Shown here in pieces: positions 1-5,900 of a stretch of 7,594 bases of DNA (positions are counted from its first letter, which is position 1; each line of letters begins with the position of its first letter). The stretch comes from Streptosporangiaceae bacterium (GTDB taxonomy: Bacteria; Actinomycetota; Actinomycetes; Streptosporangiales; Streptosporangiaceae). A program made the translations under genes and the position numbers. The notes under the pieces are model-generated. The model was not told the DNA's origin. It worked only from the letters and a program-made list of their open reading frames with translations, and did no database searches. The stretch lies in NCBI GenBank assembly GCA_030041195.1, contig JASHOI010000558.1, positions 1 to 7,594 on the forward strand, given 5' to 3'.

Positions 1-931
1 GGGCCGGGCGGCGCGCAGCGTATCGGCACCCGGCGGCCTGCCGGGTGCGTTGCCCGTGGCGCTGCTCGCGGTGCTGCAGCCGCGCGAGGAGGCCGATCCG
101 TCCGGCGCCAGGGACATCGCTGCCGCGGCGGCGTTCGCGGCGCACCGGCCCGCCGCGGTGATCGGAGCGCACCTGCAGCACCAGGTGCCGGCCGGCACCG
201 TCAGCGCGGCCCCCGGCACCGTGAACGCGTCGGTCGACGACTTCGAGATCCGGGTCGAGGGAACCCCCGGTCACGCCGGGTACCCGCACCTGGCCGTCGA
301 CCCGGTGCCCGCGCTCTGCCAGGCGGTGCTGGCGCTGCAGCAGATCGCCAGCAGGCGCACCGACCCCACACACGCCGTCGTGGCATCGGTCGGCACGCTC
401 CAGGCGGGCCAGGCAACGAACGTGATCCCGGGCGCGGCCTCGGCACGGGGCACGCTGCGGGCGCTCGACCCTGCCGACCGGCCGCTGCTGCGCGACGCGC
501 TGCGGGAGATCGCGGAGCACACCGCCCGCTCGTACGGCTGCCGGGCCACGGTGACGATACAGGAGAGCGAGCCCGCGCTGGTCAACAGCGAGCCACTGGC
601 CGCCGCGAGCTGGCCGGTGCTCCGTGAGGCCGGATTCGGCATCGACACCTCGTTCCGGTCCTGCGGCGCCGATGACTTCTCCTTCTACTCCCCTGTCGCG
701 CCGGTGCTGATGCTGTTCGTCGGCTCCGGCGGCGCATTCACCCTGCACCATCCGGAGTTCCTGCCCCCCGACGAGGCCGTCGGCCAGGTGGCCAACGTCA
801 TGCTGGCCGGCTACCTGGCCGCGCTGACCGTGCTCTTATCAGCGATCTTTCCTCGCCGCCCTGGCGCCAACCTGACCCCACGTCGATGTACCAAAGGGCT
901 TGTTAGAACCGGCCCATCGGTACATCGATGA
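1..931 (+). CDS. M20-family metallopeptidase / amidohydrolase, 5'-truncated
   Basis: The reading frame is open from base 2, so the N-terminal part, including the first metal-binding HxD segment of this family, lies upstream of the window. Visible M20 hallmarks are QPREE (the Glu pair at 86-91, expected catalytic base and metal ligand), GHAGYPHLAVDP from 269 (dimerisation/lid domain entry, where the family typically has GHxxxPH), GTLQAGQATNVIP followed by a GTLR motif, GADDFSFYS near 665, and LHHPEF with the metal-ligand His codons at 746-751. Family members are cytosolic zinc or manganese enzymes that hydrolyse N-acyl amino acids, hippurate-like amides or indole-acetyl conjugates; the substrate cannot be told here. 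The homologous part seems to end near YLAALTVL. The last ~32 codons (836-928) have about half A/T third positions, against very few before, and look like former intergenic DNA read through to a TGA. The TTG at 50 is not a likely start, because the homology continues upstream of it. Confidence 0.85.
   Translation, partial: GRAARSVSAPGGLPGALPVALLAVLQPREEADPSGARDIAAAAAFAAHRPAAVIGAHLQHQVPAGTVSAAPGTVNASVDDFEIRVEGTPGHAGYPHLAVDPVPALCQAVLALQQIASRRTDPTHAVVASVGTLQAGQATNVIPGAASARGTLRALDPADRPLLRDALREIAEHTARSYGCRATVTIQESEPALVNSEPLAAASWPVLREAGFGIDTSFRSCGADDFSFYSPVAPVLMLFVGSGGAFTLHHPEFLPPDEAVGQVANVMLAGYLAALTVLLSAIFPRRPGANLTPRRCTKGLVRTGPSVHR
883..928. repeat. 10-bp perfect inverted repeat at the 3' end of the M20 gene
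   Basis: TCGATGTACC (883-892) is the exact reverse complement of GGTACATCGA (919-928). A shorter inner pairing of GGGC (896-899) with GCCC (912-915) lies within the loop. The hairpin ends directly at the TGA (929-931) of the M20 frame. No T-tract follows, so it is a poor canonical intrinsic terminator, although actinomycete terminators often lack one. It may instead be an operator or the trace of a small inserted element. Confidence 0.5.
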
Positions 932-1008
932 GCAGGTAGGTGGCCCGTGAACGGGTCTGGGGCGCCGCCGGGACCGCGGCAGGGCCCGGCCGGGCGTGCA
1001 TAGTAGAT

Positions 1009-1039
1009 CTATATAGGTTGAGCTATGCTTATAGCCTAT
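1009..1039 (+). promoter_or_regulatory. Promoter/operator region of the MarR gene
   Basis: This is an A/T-rich island in GC-rich DNA directly before the ATG at 1038. It holds overlapping dyads: CTATATAG (1009-1016), ATAGG/CCTAT (1013-1017 and 1035-1039), and GCTAT-N4-ATAGC (1022-1035). A TATGCT hexamer (1024-1029) sits 8 nt before the ATG and fits TANNNT. No Shine-Dalgarno sequence is visible, so the transcript may be leaderless. Dyads covering the -10 box and start codon are what an autorepressing MarR dimer would bind. That role is inferred from position and symmetry only. Confidence 0.5.
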
Positions 1040-1550
1040 GGCGACTGAAGACCCGGTGACCAGTGCGGATGACCGGAACGCGATCGGGGAGGCGCTGTAC
1101 GGGCTGGTGACGCTCGCGGTCAAGAACGGGCCGCGGGAGATCAGCCTGACCGCTGCTTCCACGCTGGCCACGCTGGACCGGACCGGTGCCCGGCGGCTCA
1201 CCGACCTCGCGGTGATCGAGGGGGTCACCCAGCCGTCGATGAGCGTGCTGGTGACCGGACTCGAGCAGGCGGGGCTGGCCGAGCGCCGGCCCGACCCGGC
1301 CGACAAACGCGTGGTGCTGGTGGCGCTGACCCCGGCCGGGGCCGACTACATCCATGCCCGGCGGCGCGCTGGCGCCGCGACCTTCGCCGACCTGATCGAC
1401 AAGCTTCCCGATGACGAGGCGGCTGCCCTGGCGGCCGCGGTGCCCGCGATGAACCGGCTCCGCGATCTTGACAATGACCGCAGGGCCGCCGCGGCTGGCC
1501 GCACCCCCACGACGGCACCCGGCGCTGGTCCCGAGGACCACGGCCGGTGA
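1038..1550 (+). CDS. MarR-family transcriptional regulator
   Basis: This 170-residue protein fits the usual size of MarR regulators, with a longer tail. The winged helix-turn-helix is clear: recognition region LTDLAVIEGVTQPSMSVLV (about residues 54-72), then GLEQAGLAERR and the wing PDPADKRVVLVALT (about 85-98). The flanking helices at the N-terminus and after residue 100 should form the dimer interface. MarR proteins are cytosolic dimers that repress their own operon and release DNA on binding small, often phenolic or lipophilic, ligands. The stop codon overlaps the GTG start of the MFS gene in a GTGA arrangement, so the two are translationally coupled and the exporter is the obvious target. 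The last ~20 residues are rich in Ala, Pro, Gly and Thr and probably disordered. The ATG at 1038 is chosen because the dyad-rich control region ends there. Confidence 0.9.
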   Translation: MATEDPVTSADDRNAIGEALYGLVTLAVKNGPREISLTAASTLATLDRTGARRLTDLAVIEGVTQPSMSVLVTGLEQAGLAERRPDPADKRVVLVALTPAGADYIHARRRAGAATFADLIDKLPDDEAAALAAAVPAMNRLRDLDNDRRAAAAGRTPTTAPGAGPEDHGR

Positions 1551-3271
1551 GCGCGGTCCACGCCGGCCGGCCGGGTGCCGGTCACTCGGCGCCGGTTAAC
1601 CCGTTCCGCCAGCCCAAGGCCGTCTACGCGGTCGCGTTTGCCTGCGTGGTGTCGTTCATGGGCATCGGCCTGGTGGACCCGATCCTGCCGGCCCTTTCCA
1701 AACAGCTGAAGGCCTCGCCGAGCTCGGTCGAGCTGCTGTTCACCAGCTACCTCGTGGTGACCGCGGTGGCCATGCTGGTCACCGGGTGGGTGTCCAGCCG
1801 CATCGGCGGCAAGCGGACGCTGATCGCCGGGCTGATCCTTATCGTGCTGGGCAGCGCGGCGGCGGGGGCATCGCACTCGATCGGGGAGATCATCGGCTTC
1901 CGCGCCGGGTGGGGACTTGGCAACGCCCTCTTCATCGCCACTTCGCTCGCGGTGATCATCGGTGCGGCGTCCGGCGGGTTCGCCGGGGCGATCATCCTGT
2001 ACGAGACCGCCCTGGGTATCGGCATCGCGATGGGCCCCTTGGTCGGCGGCGAACTCGGCGGCATCAGCTGGCGTGGCCCGTTCTTTGGCGTCACCGTGCT
2101 GATGTCGATCTCGCTGATCGCCACGATCGCGTTCGTCGACAAGACGCCGCAGCCGAAACGCAAGACCTCGATCACCGAGCCGCTGCGGGCGCTGCGCCAC
2201 CGCGGCCTGCTGATCATGAGCCTGACCGCGCTGTGCTACAACTGGGGCTTCTTCACCCTGCTCGCGTACACGCCGTTCCCGATGCACCTGGGCATCCACG
2301 AGCTCGGGTACGTGTTCACCGGCTGGGGCATCCTGGTCGCGATCTTCGCCGTGTTCGTCGCGCCCCGCGCGCAGCGGCGGTTCGGCACGCCGAAGAGCCT
2401 GTACGTGAACCTGGCGCTGCTCGCCGCAGACCTGGTGGTCATCGCCGCGTTCACCTCGTCGCAGATCACGCTGATCGTCGCGGTGATCGTCTCCGGCGCG
2501 TTCGTCGGGCTGAACAACACGCTGACCACCCAGTCCGTGATGCTCGTCGCCCCCGTCGAGCGCCCGGTCGCCTCGGCCGCCTACGGCTTCGTGCGGTTCA
2601 TCGGCGGCGGCCTGGCCCCGTACTGCGCCGCCCGGCTGGCCGCCGCGCTTAACGTTCATGTCCCCTTCTACCTGGGCGCCGGCACGGTGGTGGTCGCGAT
2701 CGTGATCCTGTCAACCGGGCACTCGCTGCTGACCCGGGCGGAGCGGCAGCTCGCGGAGGCGCCCGGCGGCACGGGGACCGGGGAGCCGGAGGCTCCGGCC
2801 GAGGCCGGCGCCGCGCCGATCGTGGTGGCCGTCGGGGTGGGGTCGCGCTCGGCGGACGTGACCGACGCCGCGATCAGCCTCGGCCGGGTGCTGAACGCGC
2901 CGATCGAGGTGCTGCACGTGCTGGAGACGGACGTCGTGGGCGACCAGGTGATCGACGCGGAGAGCGCCGAGGCGGCCAGAACGATCATCGCGGACACCGT
3001 TGGCCGGCTGCGCTCGGCCGGGATCTCGGCGAACGGACAGGTGCTGCGCGTGATCGGCGATCACGGCGGCACCGGGCAGCGGATCGCCGAGGCCGCCGCC
3101 GAGCGTGGCGCCCGCATGATCATCATCGGCTCGCCGTCGGACGGCGGCTCCGCTGGGCTCTTCGATGCCAGCCTGACCAGCCAGCTCATCCGGAACGCCC
3201 GGTGCGAGGTACACCTCGTGCCGATTCCCGCGGCGCGCCCGCTCGAGGACGCCGAGCTACGCTCGACCTAA
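1547..3271 (+). CDS. MFS (DHA1-type) efflux transporter fused to a C-terminal UspA-like domain
   Basis: The protein has 574 residues, against about 400 for a plain MFS carrier. Residues ~25-400 contain about a dozen hydrophobic segments. Motif A is GWVSSRIGGKR (80-90), with Ser in place of the usual Asp; motif B is FRAGWGLGNA (118-127); the antiporter motif C is GIGIAMGPLVGG (157-168). Together these indicate a proton-driven drug or metabolite exporter in the inner membrane. After a Gly/Pro/Ala/Glu-rich linker, residues ~425-562 form a universal-stress-protein fold, from IVVAVG to VHLVPIP. Its nucleotide-binding features are degenerate: the Asp usual after the first strand is Gly, and the G-2x-G-9x-G(S/T) loop at 528-542 keeps the first Gly and last Ser but has Ser531 and Ala541 instead of Gly. 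The domain may therefore regulate transport without binding ATP normally. The GTG start overlaps the MarR stop by 4 nt. Substrate unknown. Confidence 0.9.
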   Translation: MSAVHAGRPGAGHSAPVNPFRQPKAVYAVAFACVVSFMGIGLVDPILPALSKQLKASPSSVELLFTSYLVVTAVAMLVTGWVSSRIGGKRTLIAGLILIVLGSAAAGASHSIGEIIGFRAGWGLGNALFIATSLAVIIGAASGGFAGAIILYETALGIGIAMGPLVGGELGGISWRGPFFGVTVLMSISLIATIAFVDKTPQPKRKTSITEPLRALRHRGLLIMSLTALCYNWGFFTLLAYTPFPMHLGIHELGYVFTGWGILVAIFAVFVAPRAQRRFGTPKSLYVNLALLAADLVVIAAFTSSQITLIVAVIVSGAFVGLNNTLTTQSVMLVAPVERPVASAAYGFVRFIGGGLAPYCAARLAAALNVHVPFYLGAGTVVVAIVILSTGHSLLTRAERQLAEAPGGTGTGEPEAPAEAGAAPIVVAVGVGSRSADVTDAAISLGRVLNAPIEVLHVLETDVVGDQVIDAESAEAARTIIADTVGRLRSAGISANGQVLRVIGDHGGTGQRIAEAAAERGARMIIIGSPSDGGSAGLFDASLTSQLIRNARCEVHLVPIPAARPLEDAELRST

Positions 3272-3290
3272 GGGGGTAGTACCGCTCACC

Positions 3291-3959
3291 GTGCCGCTGT
3301 GCCTTGCTGCCGAGGAACCCGAAGCCGGGCCGTGGCGCGCGGAGCGGTTCGTCGCCGTCGCGGCCGCCGTGATGCGTTCTGGCCACGGTGGGGGTGCTGA
3401 CCGTCGCCCGCTGATTCTGGCCGTCGACGGGCGCAGCTCCAGCGGCAAGACCACGCTGGCGGCGCGGCTGCGGCACGTCGTCGCCGGATCGGCCGTCGTG
3501 CACACCGATGACGTCGCCTGGCGGCACTCCCGGTTCGGCTGGGCCGACCTGCTGATCGACGGCGTTCTGACCCCCGCACATGCCGGACGGCCGGTGTCCT
3601 TTCGCCCGCCCCGGTGGGACGAACATCAGCGCCCGGGCGCGATCGAGGTGCCGGCCGACTGCCCGCTGCTGATCGTCGAGGGCGTCGGCGCTGCCCGCCG
3701 GGAAACCGCGCACCTTACCGACGCGGCCATCTGGGTCCAGGCCGACGAGCGCGAAACCGAGCGCCGCAACCTCGCCCGGGTGGGCCAGCCCGGCGACTCA
3801 CCAACGGTGCAGCAGCTGCGCGACTGGATGGCTGAAGAAATACCGTTCCTGGCCAGCCAGCGGCCCTGGGAACGGGCCGGCCTCATCGCCTGCGGTACCC
3901 CGCGGATTTCCGTTGACTCTGCTACCGAGCTCGTGATCGCGCCGCCTCTGCGGCGCTAG
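3291..3959 (+). CDS. P-loop kinase, uridine kinase-like
   Basis: This 222-residue cytosolic protein has a P-loop at GRSSSGKTT (residues 47-55) preceded by a strand LILAVD. It also has HTDDVAW (71-77), where nucleoside kinases carry substrate-binding acidic residues, LLIVEGVG (126-133) as the second core strand, and the Arg-rich DERETERRNLARV segment that resembles the lid of uridine kinase-like enzymes. The overall pattern matches actinobacterial proteins usually named uridine kinase; phosphorylation of a nucleoside or another small hydroxyl substrate is inferred. The GTG start is 19 nt after the MFS stop, with AGGGGG 13-14 nt upstream, which is a rather long spacing. Alternative in-frame starts near residue 27-28 would still keep the P-loop. 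It probably belongs to the MarR/MFS transcript, but nothing in its sequence explains a link to efflux. Confidence 0.75.
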   Translation: MPLCLAAEEPEAGPWRAERFVAVAAAVMRSGHGGGADRRPLILAVDGRSSSGKTTLAARLRHVVAGSAVVHTDDVAWRHSRFGWADLLIDGVLTPAHAGRPVSFRPPRWDEHQRPGAIEVPADCPLLIVEGVGAARRETAHLTDAAIWVQADERETERRNLARVGQPGDSPTVQQLRDWMAEEIPFLASQRPWERAGLIACGTPRISVDSATELVIAPPLRR

Positions 3960-3962
3960 CGG

Positions 3963-3982
3963 CTGGCCACGAGACTGGCCAG
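3963..3982 (+). terminator. Hairpin after the MarR/MFS/kinase operon
   Basis: CTGGCCA (3963-3969) and TGGCCAG (3976-3982) form a perfect 7-bp stem with a 6-nt loop, 3 nt after the kinase stop codon. A further palindrome GGCCATGGCC (3998-4007) and a second copy of TGGCCAGAGCG (3976-3986 and 4003-4013) follow. There is no T-tract, which is common for actinomycete terminators, so the call rests on position and symmetry. Confidence 0.45.
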
Positions 3983-4020
3983 AGCGAGCGCCGCGCCGGC
4001 CATGGCCAGAGCGCGGGTAT

Positions 4021-4064
4021 CGGTCAGGAATCGAGAAGCGCCGGTTTCCGGCCTTGCCTAGCGT
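4021..4064 (+). promoter_or_regulatory. Leaderless promoter and 20-bp activator-type element of the first VOC gene
   Basis: The element CGGTCAGGAATCGAGAAGCG (4021-4040) is identical to one at 5119-5138. After 17 nt comes CTAGCGTGA (4058-4066), with a -10 hexamer TAGCGT at 4059-4064 lying exactly 7 nt before ATG 4072. The element covers the place where a -35 box would be and no good -35 consensus is visible, which fits activation by a bound regulator. No Shine-Dalgarno sequence precedes the ATG. The likely binder is the AraC-type protein encoded at 4716-5165; this is inferred. Confidence 0.65.
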
Positions 4065-4071
4065 GATCTGC

Positions 4072-4719
4072 ATGGCTTCCATCGAATACGTCACACTCGA
4101 CGTGGCCGACATCACGGCCGCCAAGCGCTTTTACACCGACGCCTTTGGTCTGGGCACTCAGCTGCGCCTGCGGGCCTCGGAAGAACCGACCGACGGCTTC
4201 CGTGGCTTCACGCTCTCGCTCGTTGTGTCGCAGCCGGCCACGGTTGATGCACTCATCGGCCCCGCGCTGGACGCCGGTGCCACGCCGCTGAAGCCGGCCG
4301 CGAAGTCTTTCTGGGGCTACGGCGGCGTCGTGCGGGCTCCGGATGGGACGATCTGGAAGGTGGCGACCTCGGGCAAGAAGGACACCGATCCGGCCAGCCG
4401 CCAGATCGACCAGGTCGTGGTCCTGCTGGGAGTCGCGGACGTGGCCGCGAGCAAGCGGTTCTACGTTGACCACGGCCTCGCCGTGGCGAAGAGCTTTGGC
4501 CGCAAATACGTCGAGTTCGACAGCGCGTCGGGGCCCATCAAGCTGGCGCTCTACGGGCGCCGTGCCCTCGCCAAGGACGCCGGTGTCTCCCCCGACGGCA
4601 CCGGATCGCATCGGCTCATGATCGGCAGCGATGCCGGGCCGCTCACCGACCCGGACGGGTTCACGTGGGACGCCGCATCGCTTCCAGGCGGGCCGCGCGA
4701 CGTAGGATCGTACGTGTGA
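4072..4719 (+). CDS. Two-domain VOC (glyoxalase/bleomycin-resistance superfamily) protein
   Basis: The protein has 215 residues in two tandem VOC domains. The first (~3-99) runs from IEYVTLDVADITAAKRFY to APDGTIWKV; the second (~111-203) runs from QIDQVVVLLGVADVAASKRFY to DPDGFTWDA. The usual metal-ligand His at the start of each first strand is absent (Tyr and Val are there instead), and the usual Glu after DPDG is Lys97 in domain 1 and Asp200 in domain 2. A classical glyoxalase I activity is therefore unlikely, and binding or sequestering a small molecule is an alternative. Related proteins are widespread in actinobacteria and are annotated as glyoxalases without a defined substrate. ATG 4072 is preferred over the TTG at 4054 because the -10 box lies at 4059-4064 with the same spacing as in the second VOC gene. 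The TGA overlaps the GTG of the AraC-type gene. Confidence 0.85.
   Translation: MASIEYVTLDVADITAAKRFYTDAFGLGTQLRLRASEEPTDGFRGFTLSLVVSQPATVDALIGPALDAGATPLKPAAKSFWGYGGVVRAPDGTIWKVATSGKKDTDPASRQIDQVVVLLGVADVAASKRFYVDHGLAVAKSFGRKYVEFDSASGPIKLALYGRRALAKDAGVSPDGTGSHRLMIGSDAGPLTDPDGFTWDAASLPGGPRDVGSYV
4703..4708 (+). promoter_or_regulatory. Possible internal -10 box of the AraC-type gene
   Basis: TAGGAT (4703-4708) lies exactly 7 nt before the GTG at 4716, the same spacing as the TAGCGT boxes of the two VOC genes. It may drive a separate leaderless transcript for the regulator inside the 3' end of the first VOC gene. No convincing -35 box or copy of the 20-bp element precedes it. Confidence 0.35.
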
Positions 4720-5165
4720 CCAGCAGACCTGCCTCCGCGCAGCACCTGCGCGATCTCGCGATTCTGCGCCGCGTCCGCGACTGGATCGACCGGGAGTACG
4801 CGCAGCCGCTGGATGTGGAGGCGCTCGCCCGCGGCGCGCACATGTCGGCCGGGCACCTCAGCCGCGAGTTCAAGCTCGCCTACGGCGAGTCGCCGTACAG
4901 CTACCTGATGACGCGGCGGATCGAGCGCGCGATGGCGCTGTTGCGTCGCGGCGACCTCAGCGTCACCGAGGTCTGTTTCGCGGTCGGCTGCTCGTCGCTG
5001 GGCACGTTCAGCACTCGCTTCACCGAGCTGGTCGGCGTGCCGCCGAGCACCTACCGGCGCCAGACGCCACACGCCACAGCGGGCATGCCGCCGTGCGTGG
5101 CCAAACAGGTGAGCAGACCGGTCAGGAATCGAGAAGCGTCTGCCGTCGAACCGCAACTAGCGTGA
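4716..5165 (+). CDS. Small AraC-family regulator (DNA-binding domain only)
   Basis: The protein has 149 residues and consists almost entirely of the AraC/XylS double helix-turn-helix. The first HTH is LDVEALARGAHMSAGHLSREF (about 32-52). The linker YGESPYSYLMTRRIERAMALL follows, and the second HTH is VTEVCFAVGCSSLGTFSTRF (about 83-102), with the family signature ending at GVPPSTYRR. There is no N-terminal sensor domain, so any signal must come from a partner, a modification or protein abundance. The tail (~118-149) includes MPPCVAKQ and PVRNREA. The latter, residues 135-141, is encoded by the 20-bp element that forms the promoter of the next gene. GTG 4716 is chosen because it overlaps the VOC stop by 4 nt (translational coupling) and because the residues further upstream are an Arg-rich read-through of the VOC frame. 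It probably activates both VOC genes; this is inferred. Confidence 0.88.
   Translation: MTSRPASAQHLRDLAILRRVRDWIDREYAQPLDVEALARGAHMSAGHLSREFKLAYGESPYSYLMTRRIERAMALLRRGDLSVTEVCFAVGCSSLGTFSTRFTELVGVPPSTYRRQTPHATAGMPPCVAKQVSRPVRNREASAVEPQLA
5119..5163 (+). promoter_or_regulatory. Second copy of the 20-bp element plus TAGCGT promoter, inside the AraC-type gene
   Basis: Positions 5119-5138 repeat 4021-4040 exactly. CTAGCGTGA follows 18 nt later (5157-5165), with TAGCGT at 5158-5163 placed 7 nt before ATG 5171. The TGA of the -10 region is also the stop codon of the AraC-type gene. Apart from one extra spacer base, the architecture is the same as that in front of the first VOC gene, whereas the intervening bases differ. 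Confidence 0.65.
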
Positions 5166-5170
5166 CCGGC

Positions 5171-5581
5171 ATGGACATCACCATTCACGCCAGCTTCCTC
5201 CCGCACGACGACCCAGAGGCCTCCCTGGCCTTCTGGCGCGACACCTTGGGCTTCGAGGTCCGCAGCGACGTCGGGCAAGGCAAAATGCGCTGGATCACGG
5301 TCGGCCCCGCGGGCCAGCCCAGCACGTCCATCCTGCTGGCGCCGCCCGTCACCGACCCCGGCATCACCGATGACGAGCGCCGCACCATCACCGAGATGAT
5401 GGCCAAGGGCACGTACGGCTGGATCCTCCTGGCCACCAAGGATCTCGACGGCACCTTCGAGCGGGTGCAGGCCGGCGACGCCGAGGTCGTCCAGGAGCCG
5501 ACCGAGCAGCCGTACGGCATTCGCGACTGCGCGTTCCGCGATCCCGCGGGCAACCTGGTCCGCATCCAGGAACTGCGCTGA
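5171..5581 (+). CDS. Single-domain VOC family protein
   Basis: The protein has 136 residues and one VOC domain, opening with MDITIHASFLP and the helix DPEASLAFWRDTLGFEV (about 14-30) and closing with CAFRDPAGNLVRIQE (120-134). His6 and Glu134 occupy positions where many VOC enzymes bind a metal ion, so unlike its two-domain neighbour it may be a metalloprotein. MRWITVGPAGQPSTSILL forms the middle strands. Known members act as dioxygenases, glyoxalases, epimerases or antibiotic-binding proteins; nothing here selects one. ATG 5171 lies 5 nt after the regulator stop and 7 nt after TAGCGT. A frame opening at 5093 would overlap the regulator by 70 nt and add residues unlike any VOC start. It is probably expressed from its own leaderless promoter. 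Confidence 0.88.
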   Translation: MDITIHASFLPHDDPEASLAFWRDTLGFEVRSDVGQGKMRWITVGPAGQPSTSILLAPPVTDPGITDDERRTITEMMAKGTYGWILLATKDLDGTFERVQAGDAEVVQEPTEQPYGIRDCAFRDPAGNLVRIQELR

Positions 5582-5811
5582 GCCGTCCGGCGATCGCCGC
5601 CATGTGCCCAGACGCGTACCGTGAGGCGCTGATGCGAGATCTCCAACGCCGCCCGAATCCCGAACCCGGTGAGCTGGACCGCCGCGGCGTCGCGGCAGTG
5701 GGTACGGCAGCCAAGAACAGCCCGGCGACGGCGCTCGCCGAGGATGCCCCAGTCGTCAACGACGGCGCTCCTGACCTGCGCTGATCCGATCGCCGGGAGC
5801 TCACGGCTGCG
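5582..5811. other. Non-coding stretch between convergent genes
   Basis: No gene is supported here. It holds a 12-bp palindrome CGGCGATCGCCG (5588-5599), just after the VOC stop. A 60-codon frame at 5602-5784 has weaker G/C third-position bias (about 75%) and no ribosome-binding site. The minus strand is open across this stretch but gives no recognisable protein. It could contain a decayed gene. Confidence 0.4.
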
Positions 5812-5813
5812 GG

Positions 5814-5900
5814 CCAGGCACCCGGCGGCCGGCCAGGTCAGGTGGGGACCAGGCACCCCGGCGGCCGGCCAGGTCAGAGGCGCGGGCCAGGCACCCCGGC
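5814..5900. repeat. GC-rich short tandem repeats
   Basis: A core beginning CCAGGCACCC and ending GGCCAGGTCAG occurs at 5814-5841 and 5849-5877, differing by one inserted C. A partial third copy of 14 bases follows at 5887-5900. The periods are 35 and 38 bases. Each full copy contains the palindrome GGCCGGCC. The array runs into the 3' end of the minus-strand small gene (its last codons and stop) and could act as a transcription-stopping structure between convergent genes. Confidence 0.7.

Noticed and set aside
842..931. Possible remnant of a transposase or other gene on the minus strand in the M20 tail
   Set aside because: The 28-residue minus-strand peptide cannot be tied to a known family by eye, and no target duplications or insertion-sequence ends are visible.
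1346..2659. 437-codon open frame on the minus strand across the MarR and MFS genes
   Set aside because: Its product is almost only Arg, Asp, Gly, Gln, His and Ala with no domain, which is the usual antisense shadow of GC-rich coding DNA; the plus-strand MFS motifs are clear.
4054..4071. TTG start at 4054 for the first VOC gene
   Set aside because: It lies upstream of the proposed -10 box and would not be on a transcript starting near 4071; ATG 4072 begins directly at the VOC fold.
5093..5170. Longer start for the second VOC gene at 5093
   Set aside because: The added residues do not resemble a VOC N-terminus, and ATG 5171 matches both the family start and the -10 spacing of the first VOC gene.
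5588..5599. 12-bp palindrome CGGCGATCGCCG as a terminator for the second VOC gene
   Set aside because: A loopless palindrome this short, without a T-tract, is weak evidence for termination and is expected often in GC-rich DNA.
5602..5784. 60-codon plus-strand frame after the second VOC gene
   Set aside because: There is no Shine-Dalgarno or -10 box at the right distance, third-position bias is weaker than in neighbours, and no family is recognised; a decayed gene remains possible.
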